Origin: Saxidomus purpurata
Taxonomy: Eukaryota > Mollusca > Bivalvia > Venerida > Veneridae
Length of the DNA: 64,000 nucleotides
NCBI GenBank assembly: GCA_022818135.1
Contig: JAFMSR010000010.1
Span: 10,354,451 to 10,418,450, forward strand
Direction: 5' to 3'
Shown: positions 25,077-39,300 of the stretch, piece after piece
How positions within the stretch are numbered: the first letter of the stretch is position 1
How the letters are laid out: the number at the start of each line of letters is the position of its first letter
Notes under the pieces: model-generated
What the model was told of the DNA's origin: nothing
Database searches by the model: none
Seen by the model: only the letters and a program-made list of their open reading frames with translations
Program-made: the position numbers and the translations under genes

Positions 25077-26090
25077 AATACATTTGATGTGACATATTTG
25101 AACTAACACCCGTAACAGACGTTCATGTATGTACACTCATGTTATGCATGCAATGCAGTTTATAGAAGCGCAGGCATGTGTGTATGCTTTAATTACTTAA
25201 TCAGTTTAAATATAGATCTATGAAAGACGTAATGCAATGAACTACACGTTGTATATCACTGTGTTAATTTAGTGGACGTTCATGTAAACATGTAAATCTT
25301 GTTCTGTTGTCAGTTAGATGGATCTAGCATCCTTATTGATATAATGATTGCTTTGCTTTTTGTTCACAATTCAAGTGACATTTCTAATAACGTAGATATC
25401 AAAATCTTATTACACTATGTATTCATTAACAATGTACATTCATATGTATATTATAGGTACAATGTTAAGTCGGCCTGTTTAAACTTGAATCTTTCATATG
25501 CGTTTCCCTTGTTAAGGACTTACCTGCCTGAACAGGCCTGCCATTTTTTGAATAAACAGATGTGTATCTATTTGCACAGCTTGTGTTTTCAATATAGAAC
25601 ATATTACGACATATTAGTACCCCTATCGTGCACAGGGAATGAAAAGCCTGTTTAGTAAATACATTATAGGCTCAACATCTTTGGACATTTGTCCGGTACA
25701 TGACAATACAATTTTTATTTATTGTCGGATAGGGTTTAAACAAACTTGCAGCGCCTTTATGCGTAGTAGTCAAGATTTCTACCAAACCTTATACTCCAAA
25801 TCATGTCCAAGATACAGTTCCAGTTTCTACATACATAACATACATTGTAGAAATATGGCAAATAGCAAAATAGCATGTATAGCAAATAGCAAAATCCTTC
25901 TCTCAGCCCCGAATATATACTGAACAAAATAAGTAACCTCCGCTGTGCTGAAGTGCAGAGTGTACGTAAGTATGAAAAGAAGGGTTAAATTATTTTTACA
26001 TGTATTCCAAGAATATTTCAGTGTGAATTTGTTTGTAAAATTTTATTGCTCTACCTTCACTGAAAACTGATGAAATGGTTGATTAGATGT
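25077..26090 (+). other. PDX1 3' UTR and downstream spacer
   Basis: No gene seen. A candidate poly(A) signal AATAAA lies at about 25550-25555; nearer signals are not obvious. 'atagcaaatagcaaaat' repeats at 25858-25895. Confidence 0.45.
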
Positions 26091-26094
26091 TGTA

Positions 26095-26790
26095 GGGGCC
26101 GTAGACCAAAATCACACATTAATACCGGGTATGGCCACTTTGAGCATCGAGTACTGCTTGGAATCGTTGGCGCATGGAACCGACAAGTGTGTTGATTTCG
26201 GCCTGTGGATGTTGTTCCACTCCTGGATTAAGGCTTGTGTAAGTTCATTGATGTTTGACGGTGGAATAGGGCGACGTCTAACACGCTGGTCCTAATTATC
26301 CCACGGGTGTTTGAGCCCTGCCATCACTCCGATAAATGGAAAATCTCGACTCGTTGGAGAAGAGAACGCTATTCCAGTGTTGCCTTATCAAGCGATGGTG
26401 TGTACATGCCCAATTAACACGATTTACGCAGTGACGTCGCGTCAATACACAGCCAACGTAAGGACGACGTAAACTTAGACCACCCTCGCGCTTTGGCAGA
26501 TATTCGGTTGTTCTGTGCACCGGCGGTATTAACAGCAGCGGTAGTGGCAGTTTGAAAACGATTTCGTAGGTGTGTGTTCATGATAAAGGGGTCTTGACCA
26601 GGCGTTGTGACCCGCGGACGTCCACTGCGTGGTAAATCTTCCGTACACCCTGTTGCTTGAAAACGTTGCCTAAGGTTTCGAATAGCACGGCTAGAACTGC
26701 CAACAACCCTAACAACCTCATTCGTCGCCATACCAGCATGAAGCATGCCCATGGCACGTTCACGTAAATTCGGTGGATTCTAGGCATATC
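26095..26790 (-). pseudogene. Tc1/mariner transposase, internally deleted
   Basis: The N-terminal helix-turn-helix region reads P-P-N-L-R-E-R-A-M-G-M-L-H-A-G-M. R-F-Q-A-T-G and then D-L-P-R-S-G-R-P-R-V-T-T follow, the classic Tc1-type DNA-binding end. A frameshift near 26475 leads to R-P-Y-V-G and N-W-A-C-T-H, then H-W-N-S-V-L-F-S-N-E-S-R-F, where the first catalytic Asp of the DDE triad appears as Asn. After Y-R-S-D-G-R-A (about 26310) the middle of the DDE domain is missing. The sequence jumps to the C-terminus (I-N-T-L-V-G-S-M-R-Q-R-F-Q-A-V-L-D-A, near 26140-26190). Not functional. Confidence 0.87.
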
Positions 26791-26799
26791 AAAAAGAAA

Positions 26800-29675
26800 G
26801 AAAACTTAATAACAAAAAATTTCAGCGTCTTTCTCATATTGACAACAAAGTCTATAAAATAAGACTGAAAGGTTTGATTTTATAAACACGAAATATACTG
26901 GTGCGTGCTTTTTTGTGTGTGTAATGCGTACAATCTAATTATGATTGTTGTTTTTTTGACACATAATCGTTCGCGCCATTGGACATGTTGATTTCTTTTT
27001 ATAACATTAAAAAATATGTATAGAAATCGGGAAGTTTCTTATTTGGTTCAGTATATGTGAAAAGATGCAAAGGGTCACAGAAGTGGTTGGACTGAAAACT
27101 GAAGGTTCTCATCTCTTTTGTAGCAACATTTCTTGTTTTATTCAAATATTCTACACCATGTCTGAAGTGACATGGCTCCGGATGGATGGACAGGCAGGCA
27201 ATGGAAAAACTATAATTTGTCACCGTCGGCAAGGGATAACAACCTGTTGTTTACTATTAACACTTTAAGCATCTGCCGAGAGTCGAAATTGATCTGGTCT
27301 TGTATATGGTATAAAAGTATATATCATTTTTGCAAAGTGAGCATTTGTTCAAAGTCCTGTTTAATTCCAAAAAGGAATCAGAATATAATAGAGTAGACAT
27401 AACTTGCACTCTTCCGGTACACCCTTCTGCCTATGGGACTGCTAAAGGATGCAGTACTTTTCTGTTTATCTTTCTGAATATTAATGTAAAGCAATGATGC
27501 AGGTCCTTCTATATAAGGCATAGGTTGTTTTTTTTTTAAATCTGGCATGCCTCTTTACAGCATACATTAATTGCAGTTTAACTTCCACTTCAACATTATA
27601 ACTGCAAACTATACAGGTGGGAAGTTTACCTTGCCATCATTCCTGTACAGGACCAGGAGTTGACTTATTCACAACATTACCACATAAAGATTTGCTGACA
27701 GAGAACCATGACAAACACATAGATGTCTAATGATTTTTCCGGTTAGCAAACCTTAACCGTAACCACTTCACCACCGAGTCCAATAGCATTTGCTACAAAT
27801 ACAACAACAACTGTAAGAGTGTCTACGTTTAATTTACGTCAAAATTCAACATTTCTACGCACATAAGTACAGTGTATAACAATCTAAAACGTTCTGCAAG
27901 TGAATAAATAAAACAATGATCAAACTTGAATGAAACAGTTCATTTCTTTAACCAAAAGTTAATAAATAACCTCAACAGTCATGCATACCAAGAGAATCAC
28001 AGGTTTATATTTGATACCACTTGATTAGTAACAGTTTCATAATTGAATCATAAGTTACATGTAATTTCCATACTCAATGAAGGTCAAGAATGATGCTGAT
28101 AATGTAGTACAATACTCTGAAAAAAATGTAAATAATGGCTCATGCTGTGTTATTTCTCTTACTGAACAATATAATAGGGTTCTTAATAAGTAATGTGATC
28201 CAGAAAGCAAAATTTGCTAGTCATGTTTCCGATCATACAGTTTCTAAGGTCTTGCCTTCATCTAAAGGTCTCCAATTTTGTCAATTGGAGATAATAAAAA
28301 ACTTGACAAGACAGAGTTATGGTTCTTTGAGAGTGCACATACTCTCAGTGTTAATGACCACTGTGTGAAATAGTAAGTCAATCCATAAAATAATTTTAAA
28401 GTTATGTTCAGCACAAGAGAAGTTGAAAAAGGGAGACAATTCAAAATTTGTAGAATAGTACAATTGACACTGCATTTTCTTTTAATGTCCTGGAACACTG
28501 TATCGAATATAAAGTAAATCCATTAAATAGCTATGGATTTATGTCAGAGACAAGCATGATGGACAGACAGAAGGACATACATCAGACAAAGCAGTCACTA
28601 TGTGATCTCCCCTCTGGGAGCATAATCAATCAGACTAAAATTAACACAAGACCTTTCACTATTACAAGAAAGTTTTCCCACATCTAGTAGACTATAAAGA
28701 GCTGAAACTGTATCACTCACAAACTCCTGTGAAAAGAAATTGATGTAAGAACCAGAAAGCCCTTTGCTGGTATAAACTTTACTTATGGTACGAACAATTC
28801 TTAACTAAGGGTAAGTTTTCAAGACACCCAAAGTGTGAGACTATTGTATTGTATGTCTTACATAAGAAAACAGCTGCTGTCATGGAGTTGATGCAGTGAC
28901 AGACTGGTATTCTAACAAAGTAGATGTAAACTTCTTACCTACAAAGGTCTTGAAATAAGATATTTATCTAATGCCATTGCAACATCAATATCTACAATAG
29001 GAAATGTTTACTACATGTACACAACTAGTTTTTGTTGTTTAACTGATGGCATGAAACATTAGAATAAATCATAGGTAACATTATGCAAATATAAGGCACT
29101 GAACCAAACACAACAAACCAACTTTTACTACTTAAATAACCCCACAGTTATGTGTAAGTTCCAGTGTGCATACTTCAGTTAAATATTTATATTTTGGAAT
29201 AACAGCAAGCAAATGAACAATATGAAATACATTTTACATAACACTTATGCTCAAAACCCTGTACAAACATTGTATATTAACTGGTTGGTGAGAATGTGCC
29301 AGTTACTTGCAGTTGATAGTTTACTAAATCAATATGATGTTGAATGACATGCTTAAAATGTCTTATTTCTACAAGTGACCATATCCTAGGTACACATCAT
29401 TTTTGATCAGCTGTACTGGAAATCATTGTGATTTTGACCTTCTGAAATTCATAACCAGCTGGTTTCCTGAATTGGTCAGGACCTGGTTCCCTTGAAGGTC
29501 CAAGGACCCTTAGACAAACCCTGCTATAGGCAATGCCAGTTTTGGGGTGATAAAATGTCTCAACAAAGTTTTATGGCCATAGAACTAGTTATTGTAGAAG
29601 TTGTAAACAAAAATAAGTTTAAACATCATTTTCAAAATACGCGAACAATAAATTAAGAATTTCGTATCACTGGAA
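26800..29675. other. Gene-free spacer
   Basis: No exon recognised on either strand. 28255-28500 resembles an old dispersed repeat ('gtctccaattttgtcaattggagata', 'acaagacagagttatggttctttgagagtgcac'), with a short palindrome at 28269-28290. The rest is AT-rich unique-looking DNA. Confidence 0.45.
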
Positions 29676-29681
29676 ATCTTA

Positions 29682-30366
29682 ACTAGATGCCCATGTGCAA
29701 CATGTCGAGCCCTACAGATGTCAAAAGGACTAACTTCTGACCAAGTAGAGATCGGTCAAAATACACCTAAATATTGGATGTAACATGTTTGTTGTACCAC
29801 AGAAAGGTGGTCTCGATTTTTCTCTACGGCCAGAAATAATAAAGTTACAATATAAGCTATTTATAGTAAAAACAAAGGAAAGTAATTCTTAAAACAAGGG
29901 TAGCTCATGGTGGTGAACATTTGTGCCAAGTTACATCAAAATCCCTCCATGCATGAAGAAGAAATGCTCCAGACAAAGATATTCTTGAATTTGACTTTTA
30001 ACCTCTAAATGTGACTTTGACCTAGGGACCTAATTCTCGCGCATGACACGCTATCTCATGATAGTGAATATTTGTACCAAGTAACATCAAAATCCCTACT
30101 GTAGATATGCTCCGGACGAAGTCATTCTCGAATTTGACCTTTAACCTCTAAGTGTGACCTTGACCTTAGACCTAGGGACCTGATTCTTGCACATGACACT
30201 CCGTCTCATTATGGTGAACATTTGTGCCAAGTTATTTAAGAATCCCTTGATCCATGGATAAGTTACAGCCCGGAAAAACTCGGATGGACGCACACACGGA
30301 TGCACATACACCGAACCACCATTGTGACAACTATATCGAGCTCACCGCAAGCAGACTCGACAAAAA
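29682..30366 (-). repeat. Dispersed repeat family C, minus orientation
   Basis: Reverse complement of the copy at 3013-3690: starts 'aactagatgcccatgtgcaacatgtcg', ends 'cgcaagcagactcgacaaaaatg'. The body has three 'gtgaacatttgtgccaagttacatcaaaatccct' units and 'tgaccttgacc' motifs. Confidence 0.82.
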
Positions 30367-30369
30367 TGA

Positions 30370-31220
30370 ATATGTAATGATAAAATCTATGACAGGCGGT
30401 CACTTTTCTACAATCATGCAAAACATTCATGCCTTTATTTTAAATAGCATTTTACAATACTTCCATAACAAAGTAATTGCATTTTACAATACTGCAGTTA
30501 CAAGGTAATTACAAGTAATGTTTCAATTACTATTACATAAATACAATTAGTAATTGTTATAAAGTAGCCAGAATTTAATGATTGTCACTGAATACATACA
30601 CATTGCACACAAAATATGCATGTGTTCCACATGATACAGTCAAACCTGAGAACAAAGACCGCTGTTGGGAAGCTACACATGCGGTCTTTGTTTGCATGTG
30701 GTATTTATTGATAGAATGTCAGAAATAGCGCTCATTTGTATGTTATATGATGATGACATTACTATCTTATGTATTTGTATATGTATGAGTTTGGATACTG
30801 CAATAGAAGTTGAACACAGACACAACGTGTTGTATATAGATCTACTTTGAAATATTCATCATCTCACTACCATTTCAATATTGGTGCTGTGACAAAAAAC
30901 CGTTAAGATAGAGAAACTACGTTCGATCCACGAAGGACATCACAAAGTTATTTCGAGTCAGTTGAGAAAATTGTAAAAGCAAAAGAAAATTCAGATTGGA
31001 TCCAGTTCAAGACTATCTTTGATTTAATATTGCAGAAACTCGAAATGATAGAATCATTTAATGAGAAAATTTTAGAAGTAACAATTCATGGAATAAAAGT
31101 GTTTATACAAAAAATATTTAGCACACTATGATCTCCCTGCTGGTCTTTTAACACAGGCTTGACTGTACACAAAATATGCACAGGTTAATACATTGTTCAT
31201 CAAATACAGTATGCACACAT
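30370..31220. other. Gene-free spacer
   Basis: Repeated 'ttgcattttacaatac' and 'aattac' motifs at 30440-30560. 'gaccgctgttgggaagctacacatgcggtctttgtt' near 30656-30690 is a loose inverted repeat. No gene seen. Confidence 0.4.
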
Positions 31221-31224
31221 GTTA

Positions 31225-31603
31225 CATGAACCGGATATATATACACTTGCCGCCGCTATCTGTGGAAAATGGGGTTTTGTTAAGAACAGGATTATGTGTA
31301 ATTGTCTATAAGAATTAAGGTCAAAAGATATGAAACTTGTTCAAAGACCTTTGTAAAGTACATTGCATTCAAAGCATTCTCTGGTTCTGCAAGCCCTGGA
31401 GGGAGGATGGGAGGGGGTAATTTCAAAGAAATACATGACCTTGTATATTTGATCATGAATAATATTGTAACTTTTCAAAATGATATGTATAGAATTAAAA
31501 AAGCATGACCGCTCATGCTGGATAATTATTCTATGACATTTCAAAAGAAAGCCATTTTGAGTATTTCCATTTTAGTCTGGAAAACTGTGACAAAATTCTA
31601 GTT
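31225..31603 (+). repeat. Partial family B copy
   Basis: 'aaaatggggttttgttaagaacagg' to 'tttagtctggaaaactgtgacaaaattct' duplicates 31655-31990 with about 95% identity by eye. It lacks the terminal motif, so it is a truncated copy or a local duplication. Confidence 0.7.
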
Positions 31604-33112
31604 AACAAGAGCTGTCACATGACAGCACGCTCGACTATTCGAAAGCTTGTTGGTAAAATGGGGTTTTGTCTAAGAACAAGAGATGTGAATGTCTATAAGA
31701 ATTAAGGTCAAAGATATGAAACTTGTTCAAAGACCTTTGTAAAGTACATTGCATTCAAGGCCTTACTCTGGATTCTGCAAGCCAACTGGAGGGAGGATGG
31801 GGGGATAATTTCAAAGAAAACATGACCTTGTATATTTGATCATGAATAATTTTGTAACTTTTCAAAATGATATGTATAGAATTAAAAAGCATGACCGCTT
31901 CATGCTGCATAATTATTCTATGACATTTCAAAAAGAAAGCCATTTTGAGTATTTCCATTTTAGTCTGGAAAAACTGTGACAAAATTCTAAGAAAAAGGGC
32001 ATAAAATGTCAAAAATCAAAAACATTGGTGAAGATGTGACAGAAAACGTTCGATAGTATTCTATCTTTAACAACAGATTCAAAGTAAAAAGGGACACAAA
32101 CTATCAAAAATCAAAACAGAGTATGGGGTTGTTTCCTCAGGTGTAGAGTTGATGGTAAACATATATTTTGAGTTTCAAGCAAACCTTATATGTTTCAAGA
32201 TATTGAATTACAAAAAAAAATACCAAAACTTCTAAGTAAAAAGGGGCATAAACTGTCAAAAATCAAAACAGAGTATGGGATGTTTCCTCAGGTGTATAAT
32301 GTTGATGTTAGACACATACTTTGAGTTTCAAGTCAATACCTTATATAGTATTCAAGATATTTGAATTTACAAAAAAAACCAAAACTTCTAAGTTAAAAAG
32401 GGGCATAAATCTGTCAAAAATCAAAACAGAGTATGGGAATTGTTTCCTCAGGTGTATATGTTGATGGTAGACACATACTTTGAGTTTCAGTCAAACCTTT
32501 GATAGTATTCAAGATATTTGAATTTAAAAAAAAATTAACCAAAAATTCTAAGTTAAAAAGGGGCATCAATCGTCAAAAATCAAAACAGGTTATGGGGATT
32601 GTTTCCTCAGGTGTAGATGTGATGGTAGACACATACTTTTAGTTTCAAGTCAATACCTTTGATAGTATTCAAGATATTTGAATTTATAAAAACTTTAACC
32701 AAAAATTCTAAGTTAAAAGGGGCATAAATCTGTCAAAAATCAAAACAGTATGGGGATTGTTTCCTCAGGTGAAGATGTTGATGGTAGACACATACTTTGA
32801 GTTTCAAGTCAATACCTTTGTAGTATTCAAGATATTTGAATTTATAAAAAACTTTAACCAAAATTCTAAGTTAAAAAGGGGCATAAATCTGTCAAAAATC
32901 AAAACAGAGTTATGGGGATTGTTTCCTCAGGTGAAGAGTTGATGGTAAACATATAGTTTGAGTTTCAAGTCAATACCTTTGATAGTATTCAAGATATTTG
33001 ACTTTTGAAAAACTTTAACCAACGCAGCGACGCCGACGCCGACACCGACGCCGACGCCGACGCTGGGGCGAGTGCAATAGTCTCCTTATTCTTCGAATAG
33101 TCGAGCTAAAAA
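31604..33112 (+). mobile_element. Family B element with an internal array of six or more units of about 158 bp
   Basis: Starts 'aacaagagctgtcacatgacagc(ac)gctcgactattcgaaag' and ends 'ttcgaatagtcgagct', so the ends are inverted. Internal units ('gtcaaaaatcaaaacagagt...gtttcctcaggtgtagatgttgatggtagacacatactttgagtttcaagtcaatacctttgatagtattcaagatatttg') recur near 32105, 32258, 32418, 32577, 32731 and 32896. A GC-rich (CGACGC)n tract at about 33023-33063 precedes the end. No ORF. Confidence 0.8.
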
Positions 33113-33595
33113 GGGCATAAATAGGTCAAAAATCGAAAACATTGGTGAAGATAGTGACAGTTAAGTTTCAAGTCAATTCATTCGATAGTATTCTATCTTT
33201 AACAAAAAATTCAAAGTTACAAAGGGACACAAATCTATCAAAAAATTAAAACAGAGTTATAGAGATTGTTTCCTCAGGTGTAGATGTTGATGGTTGACAC
33301 ATACTTTGAGTTTCAAGTCAATACTTTTGATAGTATTCAAGATATTTGACTTTATAAAATCTTTTACCAAAAATTCTAAGTTAAAAAGGGATATAAATCT
33401 GTCAAAAATCAAAACAGAGTTATGGGGATTGTTTCCTCAGGTGTAGATGTTGATGGTAAACATATAGTTTGAGTTTCAAGTCAATACCTTTGATAGTATT
33501 CAAGATATTTGAATTTATAAAAAACTTTAACCAACGCAGATGCCGACGCCGGGGCGAGTGCAATAGCCTCCTTATTCTTCGAATAGTCGAGCTAA
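33113..33595 (+). repeat. Second family B array joined to the first
   Basis: Three more internal units (near 33128, 33237 and 33398) follow directly and close with the same 'gccgacgccggggcgagtgcaatagcctccttattcttcgaatagtcgagct' end as 31604-33112. This looks like a tandem or unequal-exchange extension of the element. Confidence 0.72.
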
Positions 33596-33599
33596 AAAT

Positions 33600-36356
33600 G
33601 ATCTGAAACTTCAGAACAAGAAACATGGCTGATTATTGAAAAGTAACCTTTACCCAGATTGTGATCAGCCTGCACATACATGCAGTCTGCTAGTATCTCC
33701 CTTGTTCTGTATTCAGTTAATTTTTAGTGAGCACCCCTACAAACAGACAATGGTACTGTCCAAATTCAAGTTCACTTTGGAAATTTAGTGTGTTCAGAGT
33801 TGAACTCCAGTAGTTCTGCTGCAAGGTGTCCAAATCTTTACATTTTTTTGCATTTCTAAACAAATCAGACAGAATAAGATTCAATTTGAAACATGCTTGA
33901 GAACAGCCAAGTGCTTCTATGGAAACCAAGGCAGAGAAGCTGAAAAGTGCCTCTGGTTACAAATTTCTCCATTTAGTTACTCGTAAGTTAAAAGTCACTC
34001 TTTGCGGGTTTAAAAAAAGATTTAAACATTTCACAAAGAAAAAAAGACAACAAAACCTTTGTTCTTCCCTTATAATGGGTATTTCATTCAATTTTTACTT
34101 TGAGCTGCGCTGATTCTTTTTGTAACGCTATGCACAGCAGTATGAATTTGATCTATCAATTAATTTTATATAGAGTATGATATTGCAATACAGCTTCCTT
34201 CCTGGTTCAAGATGATCTTTAGATATGTACATTATATTAAGAGTCAAAGTAAACTATCACTGACCAAGCTTCCATTTCTTTAATGAAACTCTTTAACTTA
34301 AAATTAAGATACACAATGTGTATCAAAAGATTTAAAATAATCTATTTACTAGCACATTTCTTGTTAGATTTCACAGATGCAGCAAACATGTGAACTGCAG
34401 GATAACCTTTTATTCCCATATCATCATACATTTGAACATTTTAGAGTCAAATGCTGCAAGTAAAAGAAGTTTACAAAGTAATTATATACACATTTCATCT
34501 CCTGGCTAACATAATCAAGGACACAGGTCATCTCATTTCCAAATTTCATCAAAATATTAATTTTGTTGAAAGTCATACGTATGTGACATATTCCATTAAA
34601 ATGGACCCATCGCAGGATTGTGTTATTTCTATAACTTACAACTGATGGGATGTTGTGTTGTCATTCTGGTAATTGAAGTGTAACTTTGCAAAGGTAGGAA
34701 TGGTCTAGATCTAGTTCATGTATTCCTTTACTGAAATATGTCTAATCTAAAGTTAACCTGGCTGAAAATTACATTCAAAATGATAAACAGTAAGTGGTTG
34801 TGAAATTAAACTCCAACATGACTCATTCTGTATGTCAGTTAAAGAAGGAAATCAATTGTTGTAAAATCTGCATTCTGTTAAAACCTACATTTTGAAGTGC
34901 GAGTCTTTTTGCGTATTGATATTAAATTCTTCCTTGTGACTCACTAATAAAATTTAATGTCCGCATAAAAAAACAGCGCATTTTTATCTCTTTTTTTATA
35001 TTTAGTCATGTTAGAATTTAAAAAATATCCTGTAAGCATTGTTCATCATCTAATAATCAACACTTGGTCATTCAGCTGCATAATTCTTGATGGTTCAGCT
35101 GCTTAGTTATGTATGTACATGTATACTAACTTATTCATAAAGTTTATTACTGCAAAACAAAACTCCAGATTGTGGTTTATTAGATAATGAACACTGCTGA
35201 TACAGATAAATAGCAAATAATCTAAAGCAATTTCACAGAGTGGGTGCCTTTATATTAACAATGCCACATTCATAGCTAATAACCAGTACCAATATATCAT
35301 TGGAAAAAGAAATTTCTGCAGCCTGCAGCCATCAGAAGTTAAAAATTTTACTTCAAACAAATACTTCCTGAAGAACTTGTTTAATTCCCACACAATATAC
35401 AAATACAAAACAAAGACAAAGAAAGCAAAATGGACAAAAGTAAAATCAGGATGATAAGAATGTTTATACTAAATAAAGGCTTCAGACTTCACAAGTTCAG
35501 AAGCTGCCATTTTCAAAATATGACATAGCAACAATTTTATCTGCCCTAAAATTCTAGTTTTCCTCAGTACTATGTCTGAGTGATAAATAAATAAGTTGCA
35601 TTTATATAAAAGCCTGACATAAAATTTGCTACTATTCATTCCAAGGGTCACACAGCACTTCCAGTTACACCAGACAACTCTAAACACTCAGTGCTTTTAA
35701 AAAGCATTCTGATAAACTAAAATGTTTAAATTTACATTTTAAGTAAAACACATGTAATGTTAAGTCATACACCATTAGCACTTTAGCACTTGACAGCCAT
35801 ATTAAATTATAGTGCTTCTTTCTAATTAATGTAGTTTCAGAAGCAGAATAAATTAGAATACAAACATATCTGATTTAGTATTTGGTCCCTACAAAAATGA
35901 GGATTCTAGTAAATTGATTAACTATATTTCTCTTCTTCTAATTTTGTTCAGTATTTTGACAACACTTTAAAAGAGCAAAAAGTTAAAAACAATGAAAAAA
36001 GCAGGACATTTTGCTTAAGATAGTAACAAAATTTGTAAAACACACAAGTTAGTAACTTAGTACCAGTACGTCAAATTCTGGGCTAATCAAAAAGTGTGAG
36101 AAAAATCTGATTATATACATACATGTACTACTATTTACTTACATTAATGAAAAATCAACTTTCATACCACAAAAGACTTTCTCTTATCAAACACAAAATT
36201 TCTAGAATGGAATAAATTAGGCATGCCATGTCAAAACTGTTCATAACAGATTTTTTGTCACTACAATAAGAATCTAACATCAATATCTTTCATTTAATCT
36301 ATTCACAAGAAGTGAAGAAAATGTTGTTTTCTATTTAACATGTATATTTTAAGAGC
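33600..36356. other. Downstream region and 3' UTR of KMT5B
   Basis: No coding exon seen. The stretch nearest 36356 should hold the KMT5B 3' UTR on the minus strand; the poly(A) site could not be fixed because several TTTATT (AATAAA inverted) hexamers occur. AT-rich, without clear repeats. Confidence 0.45.
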
Positions 36357-39300
36357 CTAATTCTCTTGTGGTATATTTATATCAATCTGTGTTCCGCCAA
36401 ACTTGATCCTCATTAGTTTTGGGCATACAAGACGATCACTGTTCCCGCCATCTGTGTAAAGAGATCTTGAAGCACGCCCAAGTGATTGTCTTCTTGTTGA
36501 AGTTGTTGGAATAAAGGGCCGGTATTTTGTACAGTTTAAGGGACTCTCCTCTCCATCAGAATCACTATGGTCGCTTGACTCAGGGGTAGCCGTTACAGAG
36601 TTTAGAGGACTTTCCAACTTAAAACAAACACTCTCTGACTTTGTGTTTTCTAGTTCCTTTACTAAGACTGGATCTCGTCGCATTTTAATAGTTATTTTCG
36701 GGACTTTTTTAGGTGGTGATATATTTGCCCACAAGTTCCTGTACTCTGCCATGTCTTCATTTAAAGCGTTTATTTTCTTCCTCAGAGGTTCTCCGAATTT
36801 TGGAGATCCCACATCCCCAAAACTTAACCTACGCTTCCTGTTTTTCAAATAGCAAAGTCTTTGAGAATTCCTGCTCCTATGCCTAGGAGAGCTGAAAGAG
36901 CTATGGTGCTTGTTATTTGATTTTAAACTATCTCCTAAACCTTCAACATCTATTTCTTCACTTTCGCTACCATTTTCTATATGATTATCACAGTCATATG
37001 AATTGTGTCCACTCAAACCACCAAACTTCTCAAACACATTGCTGCCTATGTAAGAACTACCCCCTGATTTCCTAGATACTGAGAATTTTTGAGAATTACC
37101 ATGATGTTCCAAATGTTCAGCACTCTTGTCTTCATCAAACATGTCATTATAACCATTAATCTCTGTTACTCCATTTACCAGAGCAGGCTCTACTTTCACA
37201 CTTCCTCTCTTGTTCCTATTTCTTGGACTTTGCCTCAGTGGCTTTTTCAGTTCTGATGATAGTGATGACAATGACTTTGTTCCATGTACATTTTTTGTCA
37301 TTTGTTCTGTATCATACGACGTATTAAATGAACTAAGTTTTGGACTAACCCTGCTATTTTTGTATGAGGTATCATAGGTTGGTTCCGAATCATATGGAGT
37401 CAAATGTGGCATTTCTGCTGGCGGGGCTTTTAACTGCTCTATTAAAGTTGGACAATCAAGCGCACTTTTCGATTTGTTTCTTCGTGCAATCTCTGATAAA
37501 GTTTCTTCATCTGAATCAATGACATTTTCCATCACATCGATCTGAAGCTGAGTAAAAATGTTCCTACTTTCTAAATCATTTCTCACTTTGAAAGTAATTT
37601 CTGGGTCCCCAGTTTCTATAACACTTGCTTCATTATTGAGATTCTTATGAGATTGGTTTACAAGCTGCTTGTCATCAGTCTGTGTGCCTTCTTTGTTCTT
37701 AAATCTTGGACTGTGCCTCAACCCTGCTTGTAATAACCCTGACTGTCCACTTTCATGTGTAGAATTTGGTACACAGTCTACGTTTAATCTCAAAGCTCTT
37801 CTATGACTTAACTTTTTTGTTCTTTTTCCATGCCTGGAGTGTCTATGAAATACTGGTCTACTTTTATTCACCACTTTCCTTACATTTATATCAATCTTCT
37901 GATCAGACGGTGGCTTGTTCACAGTGATATCAGCTAGTGGTCCTGACAGCCCATTACTGACTATATTTTCAACCATATCTACTTTATCTGAAAAAGTGTT
38001 CACATGCTGCTTTGGCAATTTACATTCACCGCCAACCTTTGAGTGTCCTTCAGACAGGCTCTTCAAATACGACTGTGAAGACAAATGTTTCCTTGGTGAC
38101 AACCGTAGCTCACTTACTTTAATGGACTGGCTCTTTCTTAAAGGAGATGGTATTTTTCCTCCAAGGTTAACTTTTGGCTCTGGGAGACTTATACCTTGTG
38201 CAAGCAGAATTTCTGCATCATACCTTGTGATGCCACGTCGCTTTAACTCAGCTTTTGACAACAGATGAGCCTGTTTCTTCAAATTGCCATCACGTATATC
38301 CCAATTTTCTGCATTGAAATAGTAAAGTGAAATAAATCAAAACAAATTCATTTGACACAGTTTTCCAATATATGACTGGATCCGAGGTCAATAAACTTAG
38401 TAAAGTTTTATAATGATTTAACACTGAATTTGTAATTTATGTTAATTCTGATCAGCCTTGAGCTGTAAAGCATGGTTCTCAGTCGCTGTGTTTTATATTC
38501 TTCAGAATTATTTAGACTTAACTTGTACGCATTCCAATAATAATGAACATTTTTTGCCAACATTTCTGATTGAATAAATCATTTTATCTAATTTCTGTCA
38601 TTGTATATAATGTTGTTTACAATGCAACATTTAAAACTTCAAGCAGAATTGCCTAACTGTTACAAAATACGATTGTCAGCAGTCAACTCTCAATTTAAGC
38701 AAAGTAAAGGGAAGCAACTCTGGAGTGACTGATGCAATATGGCTGGTTATAGAACAGGCCCAATGGTAATATTGGTTTGAAATTCTTTTAGTTGGAGACC
38801 AGACAAATCTAAATTGTGCAATTGCCAGGGCAGTAACTTCACAGCGACTTGGTTAATTTGTCTGGTTATCGAACTTGGTTTCGAAAAAAATGCAGCAAGT
38901 TTCAAAGTTAAGACCAGACAACTCTTAATTAAATCATAGTCCAACTTCAACAAGGCAGGACCAATTGCTTTCATTATGAAGTTAAAAAAGAAATTACAGC
39001 CATAAACCTACCATTACTGCCAACAACACCATTGACGTGAACGAAGGCTGATCTGTAATTTGCAGCCTGTCTCTTCATTCGGTGTAGACGATCATCTGTG
39101 TCCCTTAAACGATAACCCTTATCCACATCTGGACTGGTTGGATCTGCTGGCCTGAACGCTCCAATCTTCCTCCTAATGGAAGAAATAATCAAGTTCTTAT
39201 GAGATCTGTAGCGTCACAGTTAGTGGGTGTATAGGTTTGCCTATGCATGGTTTGCTGAGCCTATATCCTGAACACACAGGCTCTTCACATTTACCAATAA

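Noticed and set aside
36357..38282. A stand-alone intronless 641-residue protein
   Set aside because: The apparent start is not an ATG. The frame continues upstream to an acceptor at 38309 and joins in phase to the SET-domain exons of KMT5B.
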